Shown here: positions 1 to 11,420 of the stretch, piece by piece
How positions within the stretch are numbered: position 1 is the stretch's first letter
Layout of the letters: every line of letters starts with the position of its first letter
Assembly (NCBI GenBank): GCA_025617745.1
Contig: CM046864.1
Span: 28,396,199-28,460,198 of the forward strand
Reading direction: 5' to 3'
From: Heliocidaris erythrogramma
Taxonomy: Eukaryota > Echinodermata > Echinoidea > Camarodonta > Echinometridae
Length of the DNA: 64,000 nucleotides
Notes under the pieces: model-generated
Database searches by the model: none
Told to the model about the DNA's origin: nothing
The model's input: the letters and a program-made list of their open reading frames with translations, nothing else
Program-made: the position numbers and the translations under genes

Positions 1-131
1 CAAAACCTGCGATGATAATTTCCCTAGAAGCATTAAACCCTTTAATGAAAACCTCTGTTCCGTTAATCAGGTTGAGTATTAACGGGTTAACTATGATTAT
101 ACAACTCACTCCCACATCCTATAATCAAATC

Positions 132-1080
132 ATTAGTTGAACGCAGTCAAGTGTGGGTTTTTGTGCGTGTTTTTTTATAACACGTTTCGTATTATTATTA
201 TTATTATTATTATTATTGTTATCATCATTATCATCATCATCATTATTTCTGCTTTAAAAGCGTGCAATAGTTTGGTACTATCCAACGATTTTTAAGTATG
301 CGTGTAGAGGAAATAAAGCGCCCTTACACTTTCAGCGTGTTTCCACATGGAACCCGGAACGTAACAGAATTGTCTACTCAAATAAAAATGTATCTGTAAC
401 CCCTAATCTGAATGTAACGGGTTTGCTTCTACAGAAATGCAGCCAGCGTACCCAGAAAACCCACCTCTGGAGATGGGTACGCTTTACAGTTTTCTACAGA
501 AGCGCGTACCTAGAAGTAATCCGATTATTATAATGTACAATTATGTTTAAGTAACAATCCCCCTATTCAGACGCTATTCAGTTTATACCGAAATTCGATA
601 AAGTCGATAAAATTAGTTGAACGCAGTCAAGTGTGGGTTTTTGTGCGTGTTTTTTTATAACACGTTTCGTATTATTATTATTATTATTATTATTGTTATC
701 ATCATTATCATCATCATCATTATTTCTGCTTTAAAAGCGTGCAATAGTTTGGTACTATCCAACGATTTTTAAGTATGCGTGTAGAGGAAATAAAGCGCCC
801 TTACACTTTCAGCGTGTTTCCACATGGAACCCGGAACGTAACAGAATTGTCTACTCAAATAAAAATGTATCTGTAACCCCTAATCTGAATGTAACGGGTT
901 TGCTTCTACAGAAATGCAGCCAGCGTACCCAGAAAACCCACCTCTGGAGATGGGTACGCTTTACAGTTTTCTACAGAAGCGCGTACCTAGAAGTAATCCG
1001 ATTATTATAATGTACAATTATGTTTAAGTAACAATCCCCCTATTCAGACGCTATTCAGTTTATACCGAAATTCGATAAAG
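132..1080. repeat. Tandem duplication, 480-bp unit x 2
   Basis: Unit 1 (132-611) and unit 2 (612-1080) are almost identical. They differ mainly in the length of the (ATT)n tract (about 190-219 versus 670-695). Each contains a GC-richer core around 'cagccagcgtacccagaa'. The join lies inside the left end of the 427-bp element, because unit 1 ends with a truncated copy of that end (559-600). The tandem duplication therefore came after that insertion. Confidence 0.85.
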
Positions 1081-1462
1081 AAACGACGTATAAAGAATCA
1101 TCGTATAGCTAACGGGTCGTTCAGACGCATATTGCAACCGTTGTGAAAAAGGTGGTATAGATGCGCAGTTTCCCACTGCGCGTGTTGTTATGATCACGAG
1201 GTATCCGCTAGCCCCACCTTTCACGCGCGCTCCCGTTAAGCCCCGCCCAGTTATACCGTTCTATGGTCGCCATACGTTCAGACGGACACGGAACAGTGAT
1301 TCTTTATCGAGTTCTAGTTCGAAACGATGCTCTGACCCTCGTTTCGCTATACGTCGTTTCGTCAGTCAGCGTTCAGACGCAAAATTTCATCGTATAGCTA
1401 TACCGTTCTAGTATAGCTATACCGTTTTGGTATAGATTTTTAGCGTCTGAACACCCTGAATA
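1036..1462. mobile_element. 427-bp insertion with partial inverted ends (MITE-like)
   Basis: Copy B reads 'aagtaacaat' directly joined to 'agtgaattcc' (about 4887-4906), whereas copy A has 427 bp between the two halves. The insert starts with 'ccccctattcagacgct' and ends with 'agcgtctgaacaccctgaat', so the ends share an inverted 'ttcagacgct' core. Several further 'cgttcagac' motifs lie inside. No coding capacity is seen. The superfamily is not recognised. Confidence 0.6.
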
Positions 1463-1499
1463 AGTGAATTCCTGTAGAAACACGCTGTACATGTGCGTG

Positions 1500-1956
1500 C
1501 TGTTTACCATAAACCCCTTGTTCAGACGCAAAACGTTTATACCGAAACTCGATAAAGAAACGTCCTATAAAATTTTCATCGTATAGCCTACCGTTCAGAC
1601 CGTTCAGACACATATCGCGACCGATTAGAAAAAAAAAAGTTTTCCACTGCCCATGTTGTTATTGTCGCCGCTAACCCCTGCCTGGCATGTCGCTTCCCCA
1701 TACGTCCAACAAACATTTGATCTCTAGAATGCTCCACGTATTGCCCGTCTCGCTCTTTCGATGTGGAGTTCGACATGGTGATGATCGGACCGGTTGTACA
1801 CTGTTAATTAGTTACAACTTGCAACACAGGCACCACCGATTCAAAAGAAATGTTAAACAACGTTTTGTTAGTCAGCGTTCAGACACATAAATCCATCGTA
1901 TAGCTATACTGTTTTGGAATATTGTTTTGTGTGTCTGAACACCCTGGAAAGCTTAC
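1500..1956. mobile_element. Second 'ttcagacgc'-ended element, present in both block copies
   Basis: The segment opens with 'ttgttcagacgcaaaacg' (about 1519) and closes with 'gtgtctgaacaccctgg'. It has the same inverted 'ttcagac' core as the neighbouring 427-bp insertion and is probably a related non-autonomous element. The copy at about 4948-5754 is interrupted by a 318-bp MITE. Boundaries are approximate. Confidence 0.4.
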
Positions 1957-2189
1957 TAACTTTGAAATTGAGTTTGTTATTGATAATGATGTGCACAAGT
2001 CTTAAGAAGACCCTTTCAAAATCAAATAACAATGATCTAGGAGTTTTGCTTTTAAAAATGTATGTTTTCATTCATTCATTATACGATCTATCAGCTCTCG
2101 TTGAGGCTGTATATAAATTATGCACGTAACGTAAATGTACTCAGACTGACGGTTTCGTACAATAGATGCACAAAGCCTCAACTCGAGTA

Positions 2190-3100
2190 AGGAAAGATTG
2201 TAATAACGGATTTATTCCCCTGAATTTGTATTTTATAACAACATATTGAAAAATACAACAGTTTAATTCCAAATCAATGACATGGATTTACCATTGTATT
2301 GCTATTACTATTTTCATTATGATCATTATTACTATCATCATTACTATAGGCCTAATGATGATTATCATTGATATTATTACTATTATTGTTTTTCAATGTC
2401 CGATATAACGTCATTTAAGTGTAGGAGGTAGGGGGAAAATGTCTAGCCCCTTAGATCACGTGAGTTGTATTAGCAACATTTAGCACTTAGCACATAAATA
2501 TATAAAAAAAAACCATTTAGCACTTAATTCTATATTTAGAGAATTTTTAAACTTGACATTTCTTTTTTAATCAAAGTCTCTCTGATCGTCTCTTTTGTGC
2601 ATTTTAAAAACTCACATCCAATACGAACTGGGTCAAGTTTTTCCAGCACAGCATGTAATATACTCCACAATAATGATTTATTAAATAAGTTATCAAATTG
2701 TGAAAATTGTGATGCTTTCTCAAAAGTAGTCACATGTTATAGTCAGGATTCTGTTAAAACATCCGTTGTTCATATGTGCCTGCTTGCAAGTTGCAAGGTA
2801 TTTGTGTAATTAACACATGAATGGTAGATTCAGCATGGTAGCCACATAGCCCAGATACTTAACAAGCTATTCTATTATGTCTTGTCAAACAGATGCTGAT
2901 GGACAATGGGTCATTTTACATAATGCTGACAATAATATTTGAGAAAGCAATACAATTTTCACAATTTAAACGCCCCATAAGTGGGTTATATTTCACGAAA
3001 GAATATATCAACAGCCTTTTCACAGAGGCTTCCACGTGGTGCTACCAAAAGCCTTCAATTGTGAATGTAACATATTATGTTGTATTTTTCTAAGTAACTT
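2190..3100. repeat. Interspersed repeat R, copy 1
   Basis: This roughly 0.9 kb AT-rich segment recurs at 12146-13100, starting 'aggaaagattgtaataacgg' and ending near 'gtatttttct'. Shared landmarks include 'cgatataacgtcatttaag', 'ccttagatcacgtgagttg' and 'tatatttcacgaaagaat'. No terminal inverted repeats or coding capacity were found. The family is unidentified. Confidence 0.75.
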
Positions 3101-3400
3101 TAAGGGGTCAAATCTTATGGGTAAAATGGCTATTTAGGGTCAACAATGCACCTACAAATAGCAGTGATCGTTTCAACTGCACAATAAATTTCCAAAACAA
3201 CGGCGGGCTCATATTAATAAGCTCATGATGGTATTTTAAGTATGTAGAATAATACTTATAACTTGCGTTGGTTGAGCTGGCTAACAATTAAATGCATAGC
3301 TCACCTGGTCAATATTGATCTTAGGGAGTGTCCGGTAAAAAGTAAAGGTCATTAATCAGATGCTACATAGGCTAGTAAATCAGATTTCATTCTTCATAAT
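3101..3400. other. Intergenic, nothing recognised
   Basis: AT-rich sequence between repeat R and the second copy of the duplicated block. No open frame, RNA motif or repeat was recognised. Confidence 0.5.
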
Positions 3401-3704
3401 CAAAACCTGCGATGATAAATTCCCTAGAAGCATTAAACTCTTTAATGAAAACCTATATTCGTTAATCAGGTTGAATATTAACGGGTTAATTATGATTATA
3501 CAACTTTAATACTCCCACATCCTATAATCAAATCATTAGTTGAACGCAGTCAAATGTGGGTTTCTGTGCGTGTCTTTTTTTAAAGACTATAACATTATTA
3601 TTATTATTATTATTATTGTTGTTACTATTGTTATTATCATTATCGTCATCATTATTTCTGCTTTAAAAGTGTGCAATAGTTTGGTACTATCCAACGATTT
3701 TTAA

Positions 3705-4636
3705 AGTAGAACACTGATGATTTTAAATATTGGCTTAATACTTATTATTGCATAGATGGCATAAATTAAACAAGGTTGTCCAAATTTAAAGCTTGGAAAC
3801 ATTTGAATTAATGATTATTATCAATTATAAAACGGTAAAATACAGCCCCCGATATAGCAGCTGAAAAGCTCCTTGAACGCTGCTGAGATGTGTGACGACA
3901 CAAGAGGGGCGAGTCCTGTCTAAGCAGACGATGTCCCATAACATTATACACATTTTTCAGTGCCTGTTTTGTCATCTCCTCTTCACTTATTTCTCTTACT
4001 TGACTAGCGTCAGTCTTAATGTTAGTCTGTTGCCTCACTCTTAACTTCGTGTATGGTATTATTTTGATGAAAAATGCAGCGTTAAAAAAATAAAGGAATC
4101 AGTCACTTGTAAACAAAATAAGACGCCATTGTATTTTCAGCTGCTTGCACCGCGGCATGTTCGGCGTTTCAAGAGGGAACGAATACCATCCAGCTATTAT
4201 TCGCAGGGCTTTTCAATTTGAAAATGGGGTTTATTTCATTGATCATTGACCCTTCTCCTGTGTATTTACAATCAAACGGTTTTAGTTATCAGAATCAGTT
4301 CACTTTCCCTTTTAGAATGGTGTGAAATAAGGTCATGTTTAAATGTACCAAACTCTTTATAATTTGATAAATAATTGCATTGCAATTACGTTCATTCATT
4401 ATAGGACGTCGTCTGCTTAAGCAGGATCGATCCCTCGTATGACGACATCAAAACATCGCTATATTTCTGGCGAATCCTCGGATATTCCAGATGCTGAGAA
4501 GAGCTTTTATTTATGTTGTTTTTATAATCATCATATACGCAGTTGACATAAAACTCATACGATTGCCATCTGTAAGCTTCCCAATTTCTAGTGATACATT
4601 AATTGCCATATTTGTGATTTTCTTGAGTGTTCTACT
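3705..4636. mobile_element. Non-autonomous TTAA transposon, copy 1 (932 bp)
   Basis: The ends are inverted: AGTAGAACACT at the left and AGTGTTCTACT at the right. The element is flanked by TTAA at 3701-3704 and 4637-4640. The unoccupied paralogous site ('acgatttttaagtatgcg') is still present twice in block A, near 283-300 and 763-780, which proves insertion with TTAA target duplication. TTAA target use is typical of piggyBac and Kolobok families; which applies is unknown. A 76-codon open frame (3808-4038, minus) is shared with copy 2, but it matches no transposase and is probably not coding. The internal palindrome 'cctgcttaagcag' stands out. Confidence 0.9.
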
Positions 4637-5275
4637 TTAAGTACGCGTGTAGAGGAAAGTGCCCTTACACTTTCAGCGTGTTTCCACATGAAACCCGGAA
4701 CGTAACGGAATTGTCTACTCAAAATAGAAATGTATACGTAATCCCTAATCGGAATGTAACGGGTTTGTTTCTATAGAAATGCAGCCAGCGTACCCAGAAA
4801 ACCCACCTCTGGAGATGGGTACGCTTTACAGTTACTGTTTTCTGCAGAAGCGCGTACCTAGAAGTAATCATGTATAATTATGTTCAAGTAACAATAGTGA
4901 ATTCCTGTAGAAACACGCCGTTCATGTGCGTGCTGTTTACTAACCCATTGTTCAGACACAAAACGTTTATACCGAAACTCGATAAAGAAACGTCATATAA
5001 AATTTTCATCGTATAGCCTACCGTTCAGACCGTTCAGACACATATCGCAACCGATTAGAAAGAAAACATCGTATAGATGTTTTTTGGGGTTTTTTTTAAA
5101 CTGTGGAAAACTGCGTATGTTGTTATGGTCGCCGCAAGCCCCTGCCTGGCCTGTCTCTTGCCCACACGTTCAAAAACAAACATTTGATCTCTAGAATGCT
5201 CCACGTTTTGCCCTGTCTCGCTCTTTCGATGTGGAATTCGACATGACGATGATCGAACCGGTTGTACACTGTTAA

Positions 5276-5593
5276 TAAGCCACTTCGGAGATGCAATCTG
5301 AGCATGAGCAGACAAAGGTCATCTGTACCAAATTCTAAAACCCACTGACACTAATATTCGATATGTGCTCATGAATGTCATGTAATCATTATTCAATTAT
5401 GCACTAATGGTGCATTCCATGATATCCAGGTGGAAGTATTCTTTTTAAAGGGGGAAACAAAAGCTATTCATGAGGCACCTCTATCACTCCCAGAGTGATT
5501 TTTCTGAAGTGCACATAAAGGGACCCTCCATGTCTAAAATATCTGTGGATATTTGGGGTCATTTGTACCATGCGCTAACCCCGAACTGACTTA
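5276..5593. mobile_element. 318-bp MITE with TAAGCCA-type ends
   Basis: Block A reads 'ctgttaattagttac' without interruption (about 1800-1815). In block B the same sequence is split by 318 bp that begin with TAAGCCACTTCGG and end with the inverse of TAAGTCAGTTCGG. A truncated sibling lies at 5952-6129. No coding capacity is seen. Confidence 0.7.
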
Positions 5594-5951
5594 TTAGTTA
5601 CAACTTGCAACACCGGCACCACCGATTCAAAAGCAATGTTATACGACGTTTTGTTAGTCAGCGTTCAGACACATAAATCCATTCTATAGCTATACTGTTT
5701 TGGAATATTTTTTGTGTGTGTCTGAACACCCTGGAAAGCTTACTAAGGGTGCGTTTATCCACTCTTTTTGTCGGCAGAAACAGGTTTTCCAAAGGGCTTT
5801 CAGTGATTTTTTTTAGAGATGATAAACGCAAAGCTGTTTTGATTATGGGGTTCGGAAAGCCTTTTTGAAAGTCGCAAATTTGTGCTTTCCGAAACAGGTT
5901 TCAGCCAGAAACAGGTTACAAAAAGCGAGATAAACAAAGCTGTTTTGAAAT

Positions 5952-6129
5952 TCCATGATATCCAGGTGAAAGTATTCTTTTTAAAGGGGGAAACAAAAGC
6001 TATTCATGAGGCACCTCTATCACTCCCAGAGTTATTTTTCTGAAGTGCACATAAAGGGACCCTCCATGTCTAAAATATCTGTGGATATTTGGGGTCATTT
6101 GTACCATGCGCTAACCCCGAACTGGCTTA
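5952..6129. mobile_element. Partial second copy of the 318-bp MITE
   Basis: Nearly identical to 5426-5593, covering the right half from 'ccatgatatccaggtg' to 'gaactggctta'. The left half is missing. An 84-codon open frame (6006-6260) crosses its right boundary and is therefore not treated as a gene. The stretch 5755-5951 just before it contains repeated 'aacaggtt' motifs but no recognised feature. Confidence 0.7.
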
Positions 6130-6600
6130 TTGACCGATTTATGATCGCTCGTATCCGCCGACATGTCCGCTGGCATTTTCTAACCCGTCGGAAAGTTTTG
6201 AACTGCTCAAAACTTTTTCTGAAATCCCGATGGATTGGACCGGAAGTGCTTGAACGATAATTGTTCGTCTATAGTACGACTATAGTCGCTAACCATTCGT
6301 CATTGATCGATATATGTACGATACGCCTCGATACTTGCACGACTCTGTCCGCTGAATCGGCGGAGTATCGGGTTGTTATCGTATATATATCGCATATGTA
6401 ACGATCAATCTCGGACATATATCGAATATATATCGTATGTATCGAATTAATTGTCGGATATGACGGATACGAGCTATCAAAATCGAATAATTATCGGATA
6501 GATATCGTTAACTGTCGTATGTTATCGTATAATTATAGGTTCTAAACGTATATTATCGTATATTATCTGATAGTTGTCGGATTTTTCCAAGAGTATATAT
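6130..6600. other. CpG-containing region of degenerate TATCG/CGATA motifs
   Basis: This non-coding stretch is unusually rich in short 'tatcg', 'cgata' and 'tcgta' words on both strands, for example around 6370-6550. Related wording occurs at 11700-12140 on the far side of the LINE, so the LINE may have inserted into one element of this composition. No gene is recognised. Confidence 0.35.
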
Positions 6601-7041
6601 GGAGAGCGGGTCGGTTTGTGTCTTGGATACTATCGCGAATTACCTTGGATTTTACCTTTTTTTTATACTTGCAATTTGTATTACCTCTTATGAGGTCTTT
6701 CTAACTGTTTTACGACAACCAGAAGCGATTATATGACTTATTTTCTCGTGCAACATGTGATTTTATCATATGGATTCTAGCTCTACATTCAACATTTGTA
6801 TATACAGCCCCACCAAGTGAGTTTTACGTCACCTTTTACTTTCTTGTGATCATCATTGAACCTGTACTTGTAGGTCAACATTTCATTGTGGATATTGGAA
6901 TTCTAATCTTTTCTTCTCTAATGAACCTACTAAAGTGCCCTAGACTTGCCATTTAAGTGGAATTATCTTTCTTGACTGTCTTTATTCATCCGTCCTCTCT
7001 GCATTTTCTTCTTCATTGACCTGCATTGTTTCCTTGACACA

Positions 7042-7760
7042 ATGCCTAATCCGCCAGACAATGCCCCCAGGACGACCAGGGGGTGGAAAAGTCAACGGCC
7101 ACCATGGTGTCTGCGGTAATTAAGGACATCTTAACTGACCCCAGATTCGAAAGTGTCGTTGCCGGTCATATTGAAAGTCACCTCCATGTAATCAAAGAAG
7201 AACTTGAAAACTAACAGGCCCGTATCATTGAATTGGAAACCTCATCTAAACAAATCGATTCTCTGCAGTCTCATCTGGAAGCTCGGACAAACACCATCAA
7301 CGCCCTGACCCATCGACTTGATGGCCTGGAACAGTATTCTAGGAGAAATTCCCTTCGTTTCTTCGGCCTCAAGGAATCACCAGGGGAAACACTAATGACG
7401 TCATCCTTAAACTAGCGAAAGAGGAGCTCAAGGTTAACCTTGGTAAGGATGATCTCGACCGAAGTCATCGCGTTGGGCGTCCAAAGGAAACCGGATCTAA
7501 GGATGGCAAGCCACGAGCAATTATTGTTAAATTCGCATCATACAGGAAACGTCGTGAAGTCATCGCAAATCGTCGTAAACTTGCAGGAAAACGAATGTCC
7601 ATGCTGGAAGATCTGAAATGCGACTCTACTAAGCGAAGCCCGTTTGAATGAGAAAGTGAAATCAGCATGGTCTATCGATGGTCGGATCTTCGCAATATCT
7701 AAAGAAGCAAGGAGTGAGAAGAAACTTATAACATCCAAGGAGGACATCAATAAACTATGA
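7042..7760 (+). pseudogene. LINE ORF1 (coiled-coil RNA-binding protein), broken
   Basis: Starting at ATG 7042, fragments in changing frames give a typical LINE ORF1. A coiled coil (7233-7330 region, with heptad-like LQSHLEARTNTINAL) is followed by the hallmark LEQYSRRNSLRFFGLKES. A C-terminal piece ends in ITSKEDINKL at 7760. The frame is broken by a TAA near 7212 and at least two frameshifts. Such proteins bind the element's own RNA; this copy could not make one. Confidence 0.75.
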
Positions 7761-8325
7761 TCACATTTATTTTGACATGTAGACTTCTGGTTGTCTCCTG
7801 ATTGTTTTTATCCTCTCCACCTGTTGAACTCTATATTTTAAAAGCTTTTTAAAAGTTCTTTTTTTAATTATTGTTTTCCCTACACTTGTGGAATATCACC
7901 GTTGATGTATGGTCTTTTGTGTGTTTTTCTTTTCATCATGTTTTCTCTTCTGTTTTTCTTATTTCGCATGTTTCTTCCCCCCCCCCCCCAATTTCCTAGC
8001 TTTTCTCTACCTATTCTGTACTTTCCTACTTTTCTGTTATTATTCTTATTTCCGTCTACTGCATCCTGATGTCATGTGTCGATTGTAATTATGCAATTGA
8101 AATAGATTACTTAGGATGTCACCTATGCAGGAATGAACTTTTAAAAAATAACCATGTTAATTCTTCTTCTTTGCAATCTGTCAATGAAATATGCTATTGT
8201 TCTTTCCAAAGATGTATACATTCTATGTTTCCGTTTCAAGACCTAAATAATGATGAACTTAGGGCAATATTTCATGATCTTGAAACTCATATTGATATTG
8301 ATAATTTCAATGTTTTTTTCAGACA

Positions 8326-9033
8326 ATGAAGATGAGTTTCACTTCAGCAGGTTTCTTAATTGTAGATTACATTGATCAAGATTTTACTACTCAATTTGAC
8401 ATCATCGACCACCATTTCAGCATTTTACATTTTAATTCCCGTAGTCTGAACAAAAAATTTAATGCTATATCCAATTTTATATCCACTTTATGTATTGACT
8501 TTATTGTAGGTGTGATATATAGGAAACCTCAATCTAATATTAATGAATTTATCCCTGTCTTTGAAAATTGTTTACAAAAAATTAACACTGAATGCAAACA
8601 GGTCTATATAATGGGTGACTTCAACATAGACCTTTTGAAGTATATCAATCGTACTGTAAGTGATTTTTTAAGTACAATACATTCTCACTTTTTTATTCCT
8701 TTGATTGACAAGCCTTCTAGGGTGACTGCTAGGTCCATGTCCTTCATTGATAACATATTGACTAATAATTTTGATTTAAATATTTCTTCAGGTCTATTTT
8801 ACAATGATATATCAGACCATTTCCCAGTTTTTCAAATTACCAAAAAACAATTTCCAATCAATGATATTCCTATATATAATACGTGTGTTATCAATGATGC
8901 AGTCATTAATGCTTTTAATAAGGAACTGATTCGCAATGATTGGGATATTCTTACAAATTTTACTGACACAACACATGCTTTTGACAAGTTTTTAGAGACA
9001 TTCACATTGCTATATAATAAGTGTTTGAAATGA
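8326..9033 (+). pseudogene. LINE ORF2, endonuclease part with internal deletion
   Basis: The frame shows ILHFNSRSLNKKF, the start of a LINE endonuclease. It later shows GVIYRKP, YIMGDFNIDLLK and DHFPVFQI, the conserved C-terminal half. The middle, which normally holds the catalytic glutamate (ETWL-type) block, is missing: the first segment ends at LCIDFI and joins VGVIYRKP directly, roughly 70-80 residues short. A preceding frame at 8069-8329 may be the ORF2 N-terminus. Confidence 0.75.
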
Positions 9034-10480
9034 AATCTTATAAACCTGTTTACAGAAAAATCAGAAAATCATGGATAACGTTTGACCTTTTTAAAAAGAT
9101 AAGGAATAAAAATAGAATGTATAAAATATATTGTCATAAACGTACAGAAAATAGCAGAATAAAATATGTTCGGATCCGAAATAATACTAATAAATTGCTA
9201 AGACTTGCCCGTAAAGACTACTATAGAATTAAATTTCATGCGATAAAGGGAAGCATGAAAAAAACATGGCAATTAATCAATGGAATATTGGGGAAATCCA
9301 GTAATGTATTACCAAATTTTATTGATGCTGGTTGGAATCAAACTGCTTATTCTAAAGAGATTGCTGATTATTTTAACCACTATTTTGTAAATAGTGGTTT
9401 ATCATTACAAACTGCCTTTAACAATCATCCTTTAATAATTCTGAAAATTTTGCCTAATTCTTGCCGAAACAGGGTTTCAACTCTATATATTTTAAACCAA
9501 TATGTGAAAATGAAATTATCGATGTCGTGAAGAAACTTAATAATACCAACAGCTGTGGCATTGACAATTTTCATCCCAAGGTTATAAAGAATGTAATACA
9601 CTATTTAGTCAAACCTTTATGTTATATTTTTAACTTGTCTATTTCTACTGGTATTGTACCCTATAAATTAAAAATTGCGAAGGTTGTACCTGTTCATAAG
9701 AAAAATGATACTCATAATGTTAATAACTGTAGGCCAATATCAATACTTCCCTATTTTTCAAAAATCTTAGAAAGGTTCATTTATAATCGCATTCATGACT
9801 TCCTATGTACTAATTCTCTTTTGAATGAAAATTAGTATGGATTTTTAAAGAATGTATCAATGGCTGTTATTGATCTTCATGATTATCGGATTGATGTATT
9901 CAATACAAGGTTGCATTCCATTGGAGTTTTCTAAAATTCAAGCAAAGCGTTTGATACTATTGATTTCTCTATATTATTATCCAAGCTTTATCATTATGGA
10001 ATCAGAGGATTACCACTGATGTGGTTTAAAAGTTATTTACATAATAGAACTCAATGTGTATCATTTAATAATGCATTATCTGATCCTTTATGTATTTCAT
10101 GTGGAGTACCCCAGGGGTCAATCCTAGGGCCACTTTTATTTTTACTTTATATAAATGACCTCCCATTGCTGTTCTGACAAATTGAAATTCATTCTCTTTG
10201 CTGATGACACCAATATACTCTATACATCTGATAACATTGTTTCCTTCTATAATAACCTAAATTTTGAATTGCGAAAGGTATCCAATTGGTTTAAATGTCA
10301 TAGATTGATTATAAATGCTGAAAAATCGAATTTTATATATTTTTATTCTAGATCTAGACACATCTCTGCAGATTTGCATGATTCATTCCAGATTAAAATG
10401 GAAAATAATGTTCTCAAACGTGTCAGTTCTACCAAATTTTTAGGTATATATATATATAGATGAAAACTTGTCCTGGAAAA
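9021..10480 (+). pseudogene. LINE ORF2, reverse transcriptase part
   Basis: Several frames together cover the reverse transcriptase. 9021-9530 holds the linker between endonuclease and RT. 9461-9835 has KVVPVHKKND and NNCRPISILPYFSKILERF (RT blocks 1-2). The GVPQGSILGPLLF block follows near 10104-10140. 10155-10463 has the catalytic FADDTNILY (A/YxDD-type) and KFLGIYI. Stop codons at about 9833 and 10461 and frame changes near 9500 and 10150 show that it is dead. Confidence 0.85.
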
Positions 10481-10743
10481 TACATATAGCACACATAAAT
10501 AAAACAGTTTCCAGAAATACTGGTGTCATCAGCAAACTTCGCCATACCTTACCGCAATCTGTCTTACTCATGCTTTACAATACACTGATTTTACCAGTCC
10601 TGAATTATTGCAATATTGTTTGGGGCAATACCCACCCGACTTAACTAAAATGTTTATATCTTTTACAAAAGAGGATTGTAAGAAGGATAACACTCTCTCA
10701 TTACCAAGCCCATTCTAGACCTCTGTTTAAGCAACTCAGTATT

Positions 10744-11058
10744 TTGGATGTATACCAGTTAAATGAATATATGTGTGCAATACTTATGCATAAGCATCTA
10801 AATACAGAGCTTCCTAAAATATTATGCAATATGTTTATAAGAAATAGTGCAATACATAATTATAATACTAGATCTAAGAATAAATATCATAGATGGAATG
10901 TACATTCAGAATTTGCATCTTATTCCTGCAGACATCATGTACCTGTAATTTGGAACACGTTTCCAACAAATATAACTTCAGTTTCTTTCTATAACAGCTT
11001 TAAACGTAAACTAAAAGAGTATTTGATTGTACGTGATTTTCACTGTATGAATATATAA
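10744..11058 (+). pseudogene. LINE ORF2, C-terminal domain
   Basis: This 104-residue frame contains HNYNTRSKNKYH and a conserved VIWNTFP-type ending, as in the C-terminus of CR1/L2-like ORF2 proteins. It follows NYCNIVWGNTHP in another frame near 10600-10640. A homologous but different copy lies on the minus strand at 60102-60512 (HNYFTRSRNQFHR, TLWNS). Confidence 0.75.
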
Positions 11059-11420
11059 GAATTTCTTCCATTTCCTCCTTCTTTTCCTTTTCTCTGTTTT
11101 TCTGTGTATCTCCTTTCCTATCCCACCATGTTGTATTCTGGGCTTGTGTTGGTGCAAGGTGCAATTCGTAAATTATTTTGTTGTTACTTTACTTGTTATT
11201 TGTTTTCCGCCATTTACTTTACCAAATTATGTATCATTTGGGAAGCTGTCCTGACAAAACCTCTTTGGTTTTTTATCAGCTTTGCCCAATTTTTAGTTTC
11301 ATCACCATTAATATATTTTTACTTTGCGATTTGAAATGAAATATTATATATGATATGGAATTGCATGTTTTTATTCAATGTCTTGTATAATGTTTTTTTT
11401 TAAAGATGGAATTGAATTGA

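Larger units (their letters stand above)
1..1956. repeat. Duplicated block, copy A
   Basis: This stretch matches 3401-5754 in the same orientation. Both begin with 'caaaacctgcgatgata', both carry the 'ttagttgaacgcagtcaa' stretch, an (ATT)n tract and 'atcgtatagcctaccgttc', and both end near 'ctgaacaccctggaaagc'. Copy A differs from copy B by a 480-bp tandem duplication and a 427-bp insertion. It lacks two insertions found in B. No credible gene is seen; the short open frames here have no recognisable domain. Confidence 0.8.
3401..5754. repeat. Duplicated block, copy B
   Basis: Direct-orientation homologue of 1-1956. It has a single copy of the 480-bp unit, split by a TTAA-flanked transposon (3705-4636). 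It lacks the 427-bp insertion of copy A and has a 318-bp MITE at 5276-5593 instead. Scattered substitutions show that the two blocks are not very recent duplicates. Confidence 0.8.
6600..11420 (+). mobile_element. Degraded CR1/L2-like LINE retrotransposon
   Basis: The region reads as a non-LTR retrotransposon on the plus strand. A coiled-coil ORF1 (7042-7760) is followed by remnants of an ORF2 with an apurinic-type endonuclease, a reverse transcriptase and a C-terminal domain (8326-11058). It ends in a short 'gaattgaattga' tail (about 11408-11420). ORF order and motifs fit the Jockey/CR1/L2 group. Stops, frameshifts and an endonuclease deletion make it inactive. The 5' end is approximate and no target-site duplication was found. 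Confidence 0.85.

Noticed and set aside
132..1080. CRISPR-like or satellite array from the repeated units
   Set aside because: Only two long units with microsatellites. A simple tandem duplication in a eukaryotic genome explains it.
3808..4038. 76-residue frame ([13 protein letters not shown]...) nearly identical in two places (3808-4038 minus, 18912-19142 plus)
   Set aside because: It lies inside copies of a non-autonomous TTAA transposon, so its conservation follows from repeat identity. No transposase or other domain is visible.
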